Translations under genes and position numbers: made by a program
Shown: one piece after another, positions 53,845-61,224 of the stretch
Position numbering within the stretch: position 1 is the stretch's first letter
Layout of the letters: each line of letters begins with the position of its first letter
The notes under the pieces: generated by a model
The model's database searches: none
The model's input: the letters and a program-made list of their open reading frames with translations, nothing else
Told to the model about the DNA's origin: nothing
Source: Dyadobacter sp. UC 10
Lineage (GTDB): Bacteria; Bacteroidota; Bacteroidia; Cytophagales; Spirosomataceae
Assembly (NCBI RefSeq): GCF_008369915.1
Contig: NZ_VSRN01000001.1
Span: forward strand, 6,816,501-6,880,500
DNA length: 64,000 nt
Direction: 5' to 3'

Positions 53845-53874
53845 TTTGCAAATGGATTTTTTCCATTTCCTTTG
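53845..53874 (+). promoter_or_regulatory. Candidate promoter of the three-gene secreted protein run
   Basis: TTTG at 53845-53848 and TTCCTTTG at 53867-53874 resemble the -33 TTTG and -7 TAnnTTTG boxes of Bacteroidota with 18 bases between; the first T-A of the second box is T-T. If real, transcription starts near 53881, which excludes the early TTG at 53823 and favours the start at 53916. Confidence 0.4.
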
Positions 53875-53915
53875 TAGAAGTAATTGTAAAACATTACGTA
53901 TACCCTACTCTATAC

Positions 53916-55307
53916 TTGAAACATTTTTACCTTAAATGCACTTGCAGGCTCACCCTGCTTGTAGCGACTCTCTGTGCTCAAATTTCTGTGGCGCAACCCG
54001 ATGGTGCTGTATATGCCACGGAAACACCTGTTCCAGGTACGGATGGCGGATCAGTAGCCAATCCGGCTAATGCCGCGAATAGCTCTAAAAATTCCGCCGC
54101 CGAACTAACTGCTTCCAAAGCATTATTGGGTAGTGCAACATCGTGCTCGCTGCAACTCTTTTTTACCAGTACGGTAAACTATGGAGCTGCAAATCCCAAG
54201 ACAGTTTACTTTCGGATCAATTCGAATTCAAGTGCCTATGCGAATGGCGCGATCACGATCACGGCCCATAACAGCCAGGGGAATTCGGTTGGTCTCGTCG
54301 GAACTGGCTACAAAACTTACTATGCGCCAGATGGTTACATTTTAATCGGAGTCACGCCGTCTGCCAGTTTTAAGTCGGTCAAACTGACTGTTGCTTCGCC
54401 TGTTCTTGCAGGAACATACAGTGCAAACGTTTATTTCGCATTCTACGGACCGGGCGCGTCCAACTCGTCGAATCCATACCCGTTTAATGCGGCGGATTGC
54501 GGCAGGCCCAATGGAACCAGTATCGGCTATTCGGATATCATTCTGACAGCTTTTGACGTGTCGACTCCGGCGGGGGCAATCGATGAAAACCTTGACTCGA
54601 AGTCGTCATTCGTTTCCAATGGGCTACCACTTTTCGGCGGGCATATCAAACAAACATTCTACTTCAATGGTAAATCAAATCCGGATGATGTGGTGCGGCT
54701 TACACTGTCGCAGGGCGGCTCTTTTCTAAAAGTCAATCTCGGATCCAGCCTTACACTGCGCGCCTACAATGGTGAAAATGAAGTGGGTACAGTAAAGGTG
54801 CTTGAATCTGTTTTAGACGCTGCGCTGCTTACTTCTTTCGCAAACAACAGCAATATCACCTTTTATTTTGTCCCCAAAAGCGCGGACGGAAGCTCATTTG
54901 TCTTCGACCGCATTGAGCTGGACCTCAATATTGCATTGCTAGGGCTCGGTTTGGGAGCAAACGGAATCAATGTTCACGACGTGCGACGGGTGCCGGACGG
55001 TATCAATGCGCCAGATGTGGTTGCCTGCACAAATCTGGGTGAGATCACGCTGTCTGCCCAGGCACTGCAAGCCAGTATCAACGGCATCGGAAACTTTAAA
55101 TACGCCTGGTATTCGGAGCAAAATGACGGCAATTTGCTGTCGGTGAATGCCACACTGCCTCTTTTAGGTCTTACAACCACCGGCAAAAAAACATACTATG
55201 TTGAAGCCGCAAAATCGGGTGACGGATGCACAGCTTCACCAAGAAAAAAAGTAACAGTCAATGTTCAAACTGCCCCTGCTTCCCCCAGCGCAGAATTAAA
55301 TCCCTGA
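53916..55307 (+). CDS. Secreted beta-rich protein with Ig-like C-terminus
   Basis: About 463 residues from a TTG at 53916, which begins a plausible signal peptide (LKHFYLKCTCRLTLLVATLC, cleavage before QPDGA); a TTG at 53823 is possible but would put 31 odd residues first. The mature part has an alanine/asparagine-rich region, two beta domains (about 70-210 and 225-340) and a C-terminal Ig/PKD-like fold (FKYAWYSEQNDGNLLS, KTYYVEAAKSGDGC). There is no T9SS tail. It leads a run with two other secreted proteins, of which the last has a T9SS tail. Function unknown. Confidence 0.8.
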   Translation: MKHFYLKCTCRLTLLVATLCAQISVAQPDGAVYATETPVPGTDGGSVANPANAANSSKNSAAELTASKALLGSATSCSLQLFFTSTVNYGAANPKTVYFRINSNSSAYANGAITITAHNSQGNSVGLVGTGYKTYYAPDGYILIGVTPSASFKSVKLTVASPVLAGTYSANVYFAFYGPGASNSSNPYPFNAADCGRPNGTSIGYSDIILTAFDVSTPAGAIDENLDSKSSFVSNGLPLFGGHIKQTFYFNGKSNPDDVVRLTLSQGGSFLKVNLGSSLTLRAYNGENEVGTVKVLESVLDAALLTSFANNSNITFYFVPKSADGSSFVFDRIELDLNIALLGLGLGANGINVHDVRRVPDGINAPDVVACTNLGEITLSAQALQASINGIGNFKYAWYSEQNDGNLLSVNATLPLLGLTTTGKKTYYVEAAKSGDGCTASPRKKVTVNVQTAPASPSAELNP

Positions 55308-55367
55308 ATACCAAAACAATACCCCCTCATATCTCTATCAGTAGTTCATTTTTAACAAAAACAATTC

Positions 55368-56060
55368 ATGAAAAAGACTATTACCTCCTTTGCAGTGTTT
55401 GCCCTTCTTGCTTTCGCTCAAATCGCAACTGCGCAAACCACCCCTGAACCAATCAATTTCTACGTAACAAATGGTGAAGAATTTACGCTGACACCGCAGG
55501 GCGATAACAGCGCCTCCAAGCTATTCTGGCGCATTGACGGTGCATTAACAGAAATTCTCGGAAATGTGGCCGGCGGTGCATTGAAGAAAACCTTCTCGGA
55601 TGCGACCACTGGAATTACAACACACACAATCAAGCTGAGCGTTATCGCCGATTTGCTGGCAGGTTGCGAGTCTGATCCTGTTGAATACAATATTATTGTA
55701 CTCCCGAAATTGCAGGTAACATTGCAGATCCCGACCAAAACCAATTTTTGCGTGGGCGCTGATATCGATCTGACCCTGAATGCTTCGTTCGCAACGCCTG
55801 TCAGCAACCTGGCTCAATACGGTATCGAACTTCCGTTTGAATGGTCGACAGAAGATGGGACGATCCTTTCGGAAACCGGTAGTGCGTTGAAAGTTGTGGA
55901 AGCCGGGCTGTACAAATGTATTGCCAAATATAAGCTTCCGGTGGAAGGAGTACTTATTCCAACGGCTACAAGCCTGGCAACAAACATCATTACCGGTACT
56001 TCCCAGCAGATCCAGAAAAACCTGCCACTTCCAAAAGTCCCGGTTATTACGCTTTTCTAA
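55368..56060 (+). CDS. Secreted protein, two Ig/PKD-like domains
   Basis: A 230-residue protein with a signal peptide (MKKTITSFAVFALLAFAQIATA) and strand-rich sequence with two Ig-like halves (about 28-125 and 128-215; PFEWSTEDGTILSETGSALKV). The cysteines pair plausibly (C at about 103 and 127). No enzymatic motif and no sorting tail. It lies 60 bases after the previous gene and 27 bases before the next, so the three form an operon and may build one surface structure (inference). Confidence 0.82.
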   Translation: MKKTITSFAVFALLAFAQIATAQTTPEPINFYVTNGEEFTLTPQGDNSASKLFWRIDGALTEILGNVAGGALKKTFSDATTGITTHTIKLSVIADLLAGCESDPVEYNIIVLPKLQVTLQIPTKTNFCVGADIDLTLNASFATPVSNLAQYGIELPFEWSTEDGTILSETGSALKVVEAGLYKCIAKYKLPVEGVLIPTATSLATNIITGTSQQIQKNLPLPKVPVITLF

Positions 56061-56087
56061 TTCAGTTCTCCTGAATCAATACATACG

Positions 56088-57179
56088 ATGCGCTTTAACC
56101 TAATCGTTTGGATGCTTCTGCTACCTGGCTTTGCTTTCGGGCAAGGTCAGACCAGAGAAGTCTCCATGTGTAAATCTACGTCTATTCGGCTCAGAGCTGA
56201 GTCTTCAGGCGCACATCACTATGAGTGGTATCGTAACAATGAGCTGGTTATTGGTTCATCTGCCCACGAACTGGTTGTAAGTGAAGAAGGGACTTACAAT
56301 GCTTTCGGCGTGAATGAAGACGGTTGCTTATCGCTGGAATCTATCAAAATCATCGTTAAGCATCACAAGCCAACTGCAGTTGACGATATAGCGATCTGCA
56401 AAAAAAATATCCCTGTGATAATCGATGCTCTGGGAAACGACGTCGCTGTTTGTACTGCATTGGACGCCGGTTCGCTGGTGGTACTACAGCAGCCCGCAAA
56501 TGGTGCAGTAACCACGTCGGAAGGAAAATTCGTATTCACCCCCGCTACCGGCTTTGTGGGCGATGTCTCGTTTAATTATACATTCAAAGATAAATCCGGT
56601 CTTACGTCGAATGCGGGAACGGTCAGGGTTCAAATCAATACTGATCCACTTCCGGTGGTCCTCACATTTTTTGAAGCCAGCAAACGTGAGTCGCTTGCTG
56701 ATCTGGAATGGGCTACATCGCAGGAAGCAAACAGTGATTACTTTGAGGTGCAACGGGCCAGTGATATGCTTCACTGGACTGAAATCGCAAGGATCAGGGC
56801 TGCCATCGAAAGTGACGATGCGCGCACCTACGGCTACACGGACAGCCTGCCGGAATCCGGGATCAACTACTACCGGTTGAAAATGGTGGATCGCGACGGA
56901 TCGTTTGCGTATAGTAAAATACGTTCAATACATTTTACAGAATTCTCGTGGGCAGAAGTGTACCCGAATCCGGTCGAGGATATTCTACAAATTATAGTCC
57001 GCAACAAAAAGATAAGGAACATCAGGCTGATCAGTAACGACGGGATTGTCCGCCTCTCCAGACAGGTGACTGACCCGGCGTTTACGATCAGTATGAAACA
57101 ATATCCCACCGGAATGTACTACATCCATTTTGAGCAGGAAGACGGTGCGGTCAAGATTTTCAAGTTGATGCATAATTAA
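56088..57179 (+). CDS. Secreted multi-domain protein with T9SS type A sorting domain
   Basis: A 363-residue protein: signal peptide (about 1-19), an Ig-like domain (about 22-92; HYEWYRNNELVIGSSAHEL), a cadherin-like module (about 95-185; AVDDIAICKKNIPV, IDALGNDVAVC, FTPATGFVGDVSFNYTF), a fibronectin-like segment with FFEASKRESLADLEW, and a T9SS tail (about 288-363; EVYPNPVEDILQIIV). The second and last modules match the arrangement at the end of the 41488-42519 protein. It closes the secreted run and is followed by a terminator. Confidence 0.9.
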   Translation: MRFNLIVWMLLLPGFAFGQGQTREVSMCKSTSIRLRAESSGAHHYEWYRNNELVIGSSAHELVVSEEGTYNAFGVNEDGCLSLESIKIIVKHHKPTAVDDIAICKKNIPVIIDALGNDVAVCTALDAGSLVVLQQPANGAVTTSEGKFVFTPATGFVGDVSFNYTFKDKSGLTSNAGTVRVQINTDPLPVVLTFFEASKRESLADLEWATSQEANSDYFEVQRASDMLHWTEIARIRAAIESDDARTYGYTDSLPESGINYYRLKMVDRDGSFAYSKIRSIHFTEFSWAEVYPNPVEDILQIIVRNKKIRNIRLISNDGIVRLSRQVTDPAFTISMKQYPTGMYYIHFEQEDGAVKIFKLMHN

Positions 57180-57185
57180 TGACAA

Positions 57186-57206
57186 ATCCCGGCTTTTGGC
57201 CGGGAT
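57186..57206. terminator. Hairpin terminator shared by convergent genes
   Basis: ATCCCGGC (57186-57193) and GCCGGGAT (57199-57206) make a perfect GC-rich 8-bp stem with a five-base TTTTG loop. It lies seven bases after the T9SS protein stop and 21 before the oxidoreductase stop, so it can end both. Confidence 0.75.
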
Positions 57207-57227
57207 CTGCATTTTCAAATCGTTTGT

Positions 57228-58229
57228 CTAGACGTTGGTAAGCACAATTTTACCAAACTGCTTTCCTTCGTGCATGTAGTCAACCGCATCCTGGGCGTGG
57301 GCCAGGTGTGGATATACCTTGTCGAGGATCGGTTTGATATGGTGCTTTTCCGTGTATTCCAGCATGTCTTTAAAATCCTGCAACGTTCCCATTGTTGTTC
57401 CCAAAATTGAAAGGTTACGCCAGAAAATTTTGTTCGGCACTATATTGCCGATCACACCATCGGTGCCGCCAAAAAATACGATCCTGCCACCGGGCCGCGC
57501 TGCCTCAATCAGACTGCCAAATCCTTTGCCTGATGCGCTGTCGACAATCACGTCAAAACCGCCCGTTTCATTTTTGGCAGTATGAAACCAGTCTTCTTCC
57601 TTATAATTATAACCTGCGACGGCACCGAGTGCCTTTGCCCGATCAATTTTTTCCGATGAACTGGACGTGACATAAACCTGCGCCCCTGCCGCAATCGCAT
57701 ATTGAAGCGCCAGTAAAGCAGTTCCGGCACCAATTCCGGTAACAAGCACCTTCTCGCCCCTTTTGACCGCCGCCCTGGTAAATAACGCACGATAAGTTGT
57801 AATCCCGGCCAGCGGCAAAGCGGCCGCCTCTTCATCCGTTAAATGCGCAGGCTTCAAATGCACATATTTTTCATCAACGGCAATATATTCCGAAAAAGTG
57901 CCGGGCTCGGGATTTCCGAGGATTTTGAAATCGTTTCCGAATGCGGCCGGATCGTCGCCCCAATCGTGGCTGGGATTAATGATCACTTTTTTGCCGAGCC
58001 AATTCCCTTCCACCCTCTCCCCTACCTTCGTAACGGTTCCCAGTCCGTCGGAGCCCAGGATCAGGCCGGATTTCGGCCCGGCATATTTCCCCTTTTGTAT
58101 CCACACATCGCGGTGATTCAATGCGGAGTAGGCAAGTTTAATGAGTACCTGGTGTGCTTTTGGCTCGGGCATTTCTACCTCTTTAATAATCAGCGGCTGG
58201 TTCGTATCTGTCAGGAATACTGCTTTCAT
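57228..58229 (-). CDS. Zinc-type alcohol dehydrogenase-like/quinone oxidoreductase (MDR family)
   Basis: About 333 residues from the ATG at 58229 (MKAVFLTDTNQPLI); a TTG at 58253 would only add eight residues. The N-terminal GroES-like domain has LAYSALNHRDVWIQKGKY and SDGLGTV; the Rossmann domain shows VLVTGIGAGTALLALQ and VYVTSSSSEKIDRAKALGA. The catalytic zinc ligands are not all present (no cysteine at the first site), so a zinc-free NADPH quinone oxidoreductase is more likely than an alcohol dehydrogenase. It is divergent from an AraC-type regulator that may control it. Confidence 0.9.
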   Translation of the reverse strand: MKAVFLTDTNQPLIIKEVEMPEPKAHQVLIKLAYSALNHRDVWIQKGKYAGPKSGLILGSDGLGTVTKVGERVEGNWLGKKVIINPSHDWGDDPAAFGNDFKILGNPEPGTFSEYIAVDEKYVHLKPAHLTDEEAAALPLAGITTYRALFTRAAVKRGEKVLVTGIGAGTALLALQYAIAAGAQVYVTSSSSEKIDRAKALGAVAGYNYKEEDWFHTAKNETGGFDVIVDSASGKGFGSLIEAARPGGRIVFFGGTDGVIGNIVPNKIFWRNLSILGTTMGTLQDFKDMLEYTEKHHIKPILDKVYPHLAHAQDAVDYMHEGKQFGKIVLTNV

Positions 58230-58253
58230 GATTTCTTTTTGTTTAATTGACAA

Positions 58254-58274
58254 TGCAAATTTGTACCGTTTGCA
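58254..58274. promoter_or_regulatory. Inverted repeat in oxidoreductase/AraC divergent region
   Basis: TGCAAA (58254-58259) and TTTGCA (58269-58274) are exact inverted arms spaced by nine bases. A further TTGCAAATATG lies at the AraC start (58318-58328). This is a candidate operator for the neighbouring AraC-type regulator. Confidence 0.4.
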
Positions 58275-58324
58275 ACTTACTTTTACAGTATAAATTTTCT
58301 CTTATCCGGTATATTCTTGCAAAT

Positions 58325-59191
58325 ATGCGTGAAACCTTGCACGAACCATTTGAAATCGTCTACAAAGAACTTGACGAATGTCCAAAGTCTGAACATCAGC
58401 ATAATTTCTTTGAACTAGTTTACATTCTGGACGGCACCGGTACCCAGATCATCAACCAGCATACATTCCGGTACCATCCCGGCCACATGTTCCTGCTAAC
58501 CCCGGAAGACACCCATAGTTTTGATATTGACACGACCACCAGGTTCTTTTTTATTAAATTCAATGATTTTTATATTAAAAAGAATGCCGCTTTTCTCTCT
58601 GATCCCGAACGTGGCGTACTCTTGCGACGGCTTGAATTTATACTGCAGAATGCCAACCACCAGCCGGGCTGCATATTAAAGAATCAAACAGACAAATCCA
58701 TTGTGAAGCCGCTGGTTGAAGCTGTAATCAGGGAATATGTGAACCGCGACCTCTATAACCGGGACCTGATACGGCAGTACGTCAATACGATACTCATTCT
58801 TGTTGCGCGGAATATTGCCATGTTTTTACCAAATCGGGTGAGTGAGCATACTGAGGAAAAGGCGCTTGACATTGTACAATATATACAGCAGCATATTTAT
58901 GATCCCGAAAAAATCAAAGCCGCGGTCATCAGCGACCATTTCGGGATTTCCCAATCCTACCTCGGCCGGTACTTTAAAAAACAAACTAATGAGACAATGC
59001 AGGAATATATTGTGAATTGTCGCCTCAAACTAATAGAAACCAGGCTCTTGCATAGTGAAATGCGAATAAATGAAATCGCTGCAGAACTGTCTTTCACAGA
59101 TGAAAGCCATTTGAACCGGTTTTTCAAAAAGGCAAAAGGTATGAGCTTGGGGGAATTCAGAAGAAAAAACCGCAGACCGGCTTTGGCTTAA
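58325..59191 (+). CDS. AraC family transcriptional regulator
   Basis: About 288 residues from the ATG at 58325; a TTG at 58247 would add 26 residues overlapping the oxidoreductase promoter and is rejected. The N-terminal cupin-like sensing domain (about 1-150) includes FFELVYILDGTGTQII and PEDTHSF; the two helix-turn-helix motifs lie at about 195-285 (ISDHFGISQSYLGRYFKK and INEIAAELSFTDESHLNRFF). It probably activates or represses the divergent oxidoreductase gene. Confidence 0.92.
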   Translation: MRETLHEPFEIVYKELDECPKSEHQHNFFELVYILDGTGTQIINQHTFRYHPGHMFLLTPEDTHSFDIDTTTRFFFIKFNDFYIKKNAAFLSDPERGVLLRRLEFILQNANHQPGCILKNQTDKSIVKPLVEAVIREYVNRDLYNRDLIRQYVNTILILVARNIAMFLPNRVSEHTEEKALDIVQYIQQHIYDPEKIKAAVISDHFGISQSYLGRYFKKQTNETMQEYIVNCRLKLIETRLLHSEMRINEIAAELSFTDESHLNRFFKKAKGMSLGEFRRKNRRPALA

Positions 59192-59249
59192 CCATGCTTG
59201 GAATGGATTTTGAAGGGCAGTTAACATCTTCAATTTAAATACAGCAATT

Positions 59250-59597
59250 ATGAAAGCGTTTTCAATCCTGCTCGCCCTGCTTTTTGTCATTCCGGCATTG
59301 TCTTACGCGCAAACTACGGAAAGGAAGAAATCGGCCAGGGAATACCGAAAGAGAACATCCAGCACAAGGTCAACCACAGACACGTCCGACGTTTCCGCCA
59401 TATTAAAAGATTCCTCCAATGCAGAAACCGGACCTATTTTGAACGACAATGGAAGTGTGAATTCCACCGGCACGATTGATGGTCGCAGCAGCACTGGCCG
59501 TCCGGACGCAGATACGACCGGTTCATATTCTGTTAAAAAGAGAAAAACAACGATCAAGGCTGTGCCAGGAGGTTCGAGAAAGCAGCAACGGCCATAA
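59250..59597 (+). CDS. Small secreted S/T/R-rich protein
   Basis: A 115-residue protein with a clear signal peptide (MKAFSILLALLFVIPALSYA, cleavage about 20). The mature part is polar and low in complexity: a basic segment (ERKKSAREYRKRTSSTRS), an acidic and asparagine-rich middle and a basic end. It appears disordered, and I do not recognise a family. It lies 58 bases after the AraC gene and may be transcribed with it, but no functional link is evident. Confidence 0.65.
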   Translation: MKAFSILLALLFVIPALSYAQTTERKKSAREYRKRTSSTRSTTDTSDVSAILKDSSNAETGPILNDNGSVNSTGTIDGRSSTGRPDADTTGSYSVKKRKTTIKAVPGGSRKQQRP

Positions 59598-59622
59598 AAT
59601 ACAGTCGGATGTCATGACCATG

Positions 59623-60051
59623 CTAGGGAATGTTGTTTGCCTCAGCGATCTGTTTGACTGCTTCCAAAGCTGCATTCCAGCCTTGAGATACTTCACGATA
59701 TTGTTTCTCTGTTACCGCATACATAATCTCTTCACGTGCCTGCAACAAAGTGCTACCCTGCTTTTCATGAAAATGATAGGTGATTACAGCAGTCTGTTCT
59801 TTTGAATTGCAATCATTCAGCAGGTCGTGCCTGATCATTTTGCCTGGTACCAGGTCCAAAATTTTCCCATTTGTGTACATCCTGCCGTCTAGTCCTTTCC
59901 AGCCGAAAGCGCTTCCTGTCTTCCAGTCAGTAACATATTCCCCGCCCATCTGCCTGGTAAGCCGGGCATTGGTAAAAACCTGCCAAACTATTTCAGGTTT
60001 TACATGAATCATAATGGATTTTTCAACAATGCGGTGAATCATGGTTTGCAA
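59623..60051 (-). CDS. SRPBCC/AHSA1 family protein
   Basis: A 142-residue single START-like (SRPBCC) domain: IHVKPEIVWQVFTNARLTRQ, TDWKTGSAFGWKG, NGKILDLVPGKMIRHDL and a C-terminal helix QGWNAALEAVKQIAE. Members bind small hydrophobic ligands or act as Hsp90 co-chaperone-like proteins (AHSA1). It is the last gene of a minus-strand run of three, three bases after the zinc-ribbon gene, so it is probably in an operon with it. Confidence 0.9.
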   Translation of the reverse strand: MQTMIHRIVEKSIMIHVKPEIVWQVFTNARLTRQMGGEYVTDWKTGSAFGWKGLDGRMYTNGKILDLVPGKMIRHDLLNDCNSKEQTAVITYHFHEKQGSTLLQAREEIMYAVTEKQYREVSQGWNAALEAVKQIAEANNIP

Positions 60052-60054
60052 AAG

Positions 60055-60345
60055 TTATGACGAAAAACGCAGCCCGGCTTCCTCCAATGCTTTCCTAAGT
60101 GCTGGAATGGACGCAGGTCCCATCCCGTGCAATTTCAGCACCTCTTTTTCAGATAACTTACTCAATGCTTCCAGAGACAAAATTCCGTGATGCTCCAACG
60201 CCCGCCTCGCCGGCCCGCTCAACCTGGATAGGAACCCGCTCTCTGGCCTGCTTTCAGCCTCACATATGGGGCAGGTAGGGCAATCCGTACTTTTGTAAAA
60301 TTTATGTCCGTTAGGGCATACCTTTAAGCTTTTCTTACTAGCCAT
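60055..60345 (-). CDS. Zinc-ribbon plus helix-hairpin-helix protein (RpoA C-terminal-like)
   Basis: A 96-residue protein. The N-terminus KVCPNGHKFYKSTDCPTCPIC has a likely zinc site (C10, H14, C22, C25, C28 are candidates). The second half, LEHHGILSLEALSKLSEKE and LKLHGMGPASIPALRKAL, is a helix-hairpin-helix fold similar to the alpha C-terminal domain of RNA polymerase. It may bind DNA or a protein; function unknown. Its start overlaps the DHFR-like gene by eight bases and the SRPBCC gene starts three bases after its stop. Confidence 0.82.
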   Translation of the reverse strand: MASKKSLKVCPNGHKFYKSTDCPTCPICEAESRPESGFLSRLSGPARRALEHHGILSLEALSKLSEKEVLKLHGMGPASIPALRKALEEAGLRFSS

Positions 60346-60913
60346 TTTGCGCGGTTCGGGTTGTTTTATAGTGAATTAAATTGGCGCCAGAGCTGAATGG
60401 AATCGTTTTAATGTACTCCATTATATAATCCTCTTCCAGCCTCACTTTTTCAAATAACCTCTTCCCCTTTCCGGCAAGGATCGGCTGAATCGCGATATAG
60501 TATTCGTCTATCAGTTTCAGGCTGGTCAGTTCATCCACAATAGAAGGACTCCCCAGCACTAATATATCTCTCCCCGGCTCATTTTTTAAGGCCAGGATAT
60601 GTTCCTCATCGATTACATGGATCGTTCTGGTATTATTCCACGGTCTCTCAACCGTTGATCGTGTAAAAACAACTTTTTCAACCTGATCGATCAGGTTAGC
60701 AAATTCCAGCATTTCGCCTCCATAACTCTGCTTTTTCAAAACCGGCGGCCAGAAGCTTTCGAAAAGCTCATATGTAACCCTACCGAACAGTATCTGGTCA
60801 CAATTGCGGGCAAGCGCATTCACAAACCGGAGTAGTTCTTCATCCGCCACCGAGCTTTCATGACTGCAAAATCCATCCGGCGTTACGTTGATTGAAACGA
60901 TAATCCTTCTCAT
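60338..60913 (-). CDS. Dihydrofolate reductase family protein (RibD C-terminal-like)
   Basis: About 191 residues from the ATG at 60913, which begins with RRIIVSINVTPDGFCSHE, the normal N-terminus of this family; a frame open further up to 61063 adds 50 unrelated residues and is rejected. Typical features include QILFGRVTYELFESFWP, GRDILVLGSPSIVDELTSL, LIDEYYIAIQPILAGKGKRLF and the substrate-side strands at the end. Members reduce folates or related pteridines with NADPH, but substrate is often unknown. First gene of the three-gene minus run. Confidence 0.9.
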   Translation of the reverse strand: MRRIIVSINVTPDGFCSHESSVADEELLRFVNALARNCDQILFGRVTYELFESFWPPVLKKQSYGGEMLEFANLIDQVEKVVFTRSTVERPWNNTRTIHVIDEEHILALKNEPGRDILVLGSPSIVDELTSLKLIDEYYIAIQPILAGKGKRLFEKVRLEEDYIMEYIKTIPFSSGANLIHYKTTRTAQNG

Positions 60914-61224
60914 CACAAATTCGTAAGATAGCCATACAAATTTACCCGGCTCAACCTTCAAAGCGAAGGCGAAATGAGACATAAGAAAGGGGGAATCAGG
61001 ACTAAATAGGGAGAAAAAAAATCCCCTGGCCTTTGTGAAGGACAGGGGTAAGAAGTTAAACAAACGTTGAGTAAAAATTTCTTTCTATTGCTATTGCGAT
61101 CTTTTACAAATGTTACTACAAAATTTGCAAAAAGGCTAGCAGCATTTACACAACATTTCAAAAAAAATTACGTTCTATTCGATCGGCAACATTAAAAGTC
61201 GGCATTGTACAATTACTACCCTTT
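60914..61224. other. Region between the DHFR-like and cytochrome genes
   Basis: About 310 bases. It contains the strong terminator at 61014-61048 for the upstream gene on this strand and, between 60914 and 61013, the promoter region of the DHFR-like operon, where I see no clear box. The stretch 61049-61224 appears to be a long 3' untranslated tail of the cytochrome gene, AT-rich, with no gene. Confidence 0.6.
61014..61048 (-). terminator. Rho-independent terminator behind the cytochrome gene
   Basis: On the minus strand CCCCTG (from 61048) and CAGGGG (to 61023) pair, with CCTT/AAGG pairing inside, and the stem is followed directly by a run of eight T (61021-61014). This is the most convincing intrinsic terminator in the window. 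It is 177 bases after the stop of the cytochrome gene. Confidence 0.88.

Noticed and set aside
58230..58253. TTG start at 58253 for the oxidoreductase and at 58247 for the AraC gene
   Set aside because: They would overlap each other and add residues outside the family pattern; ATG codons at 58229 and 58325 fit the known N-termini.
60914..61063. 50-residue N-terminal extension of the DHFR-like protein
   Set aside because: Includes the intrinsic terminator region and reads as unrelated hydrophobic sequence; the ATG at 60913 matches the family start.
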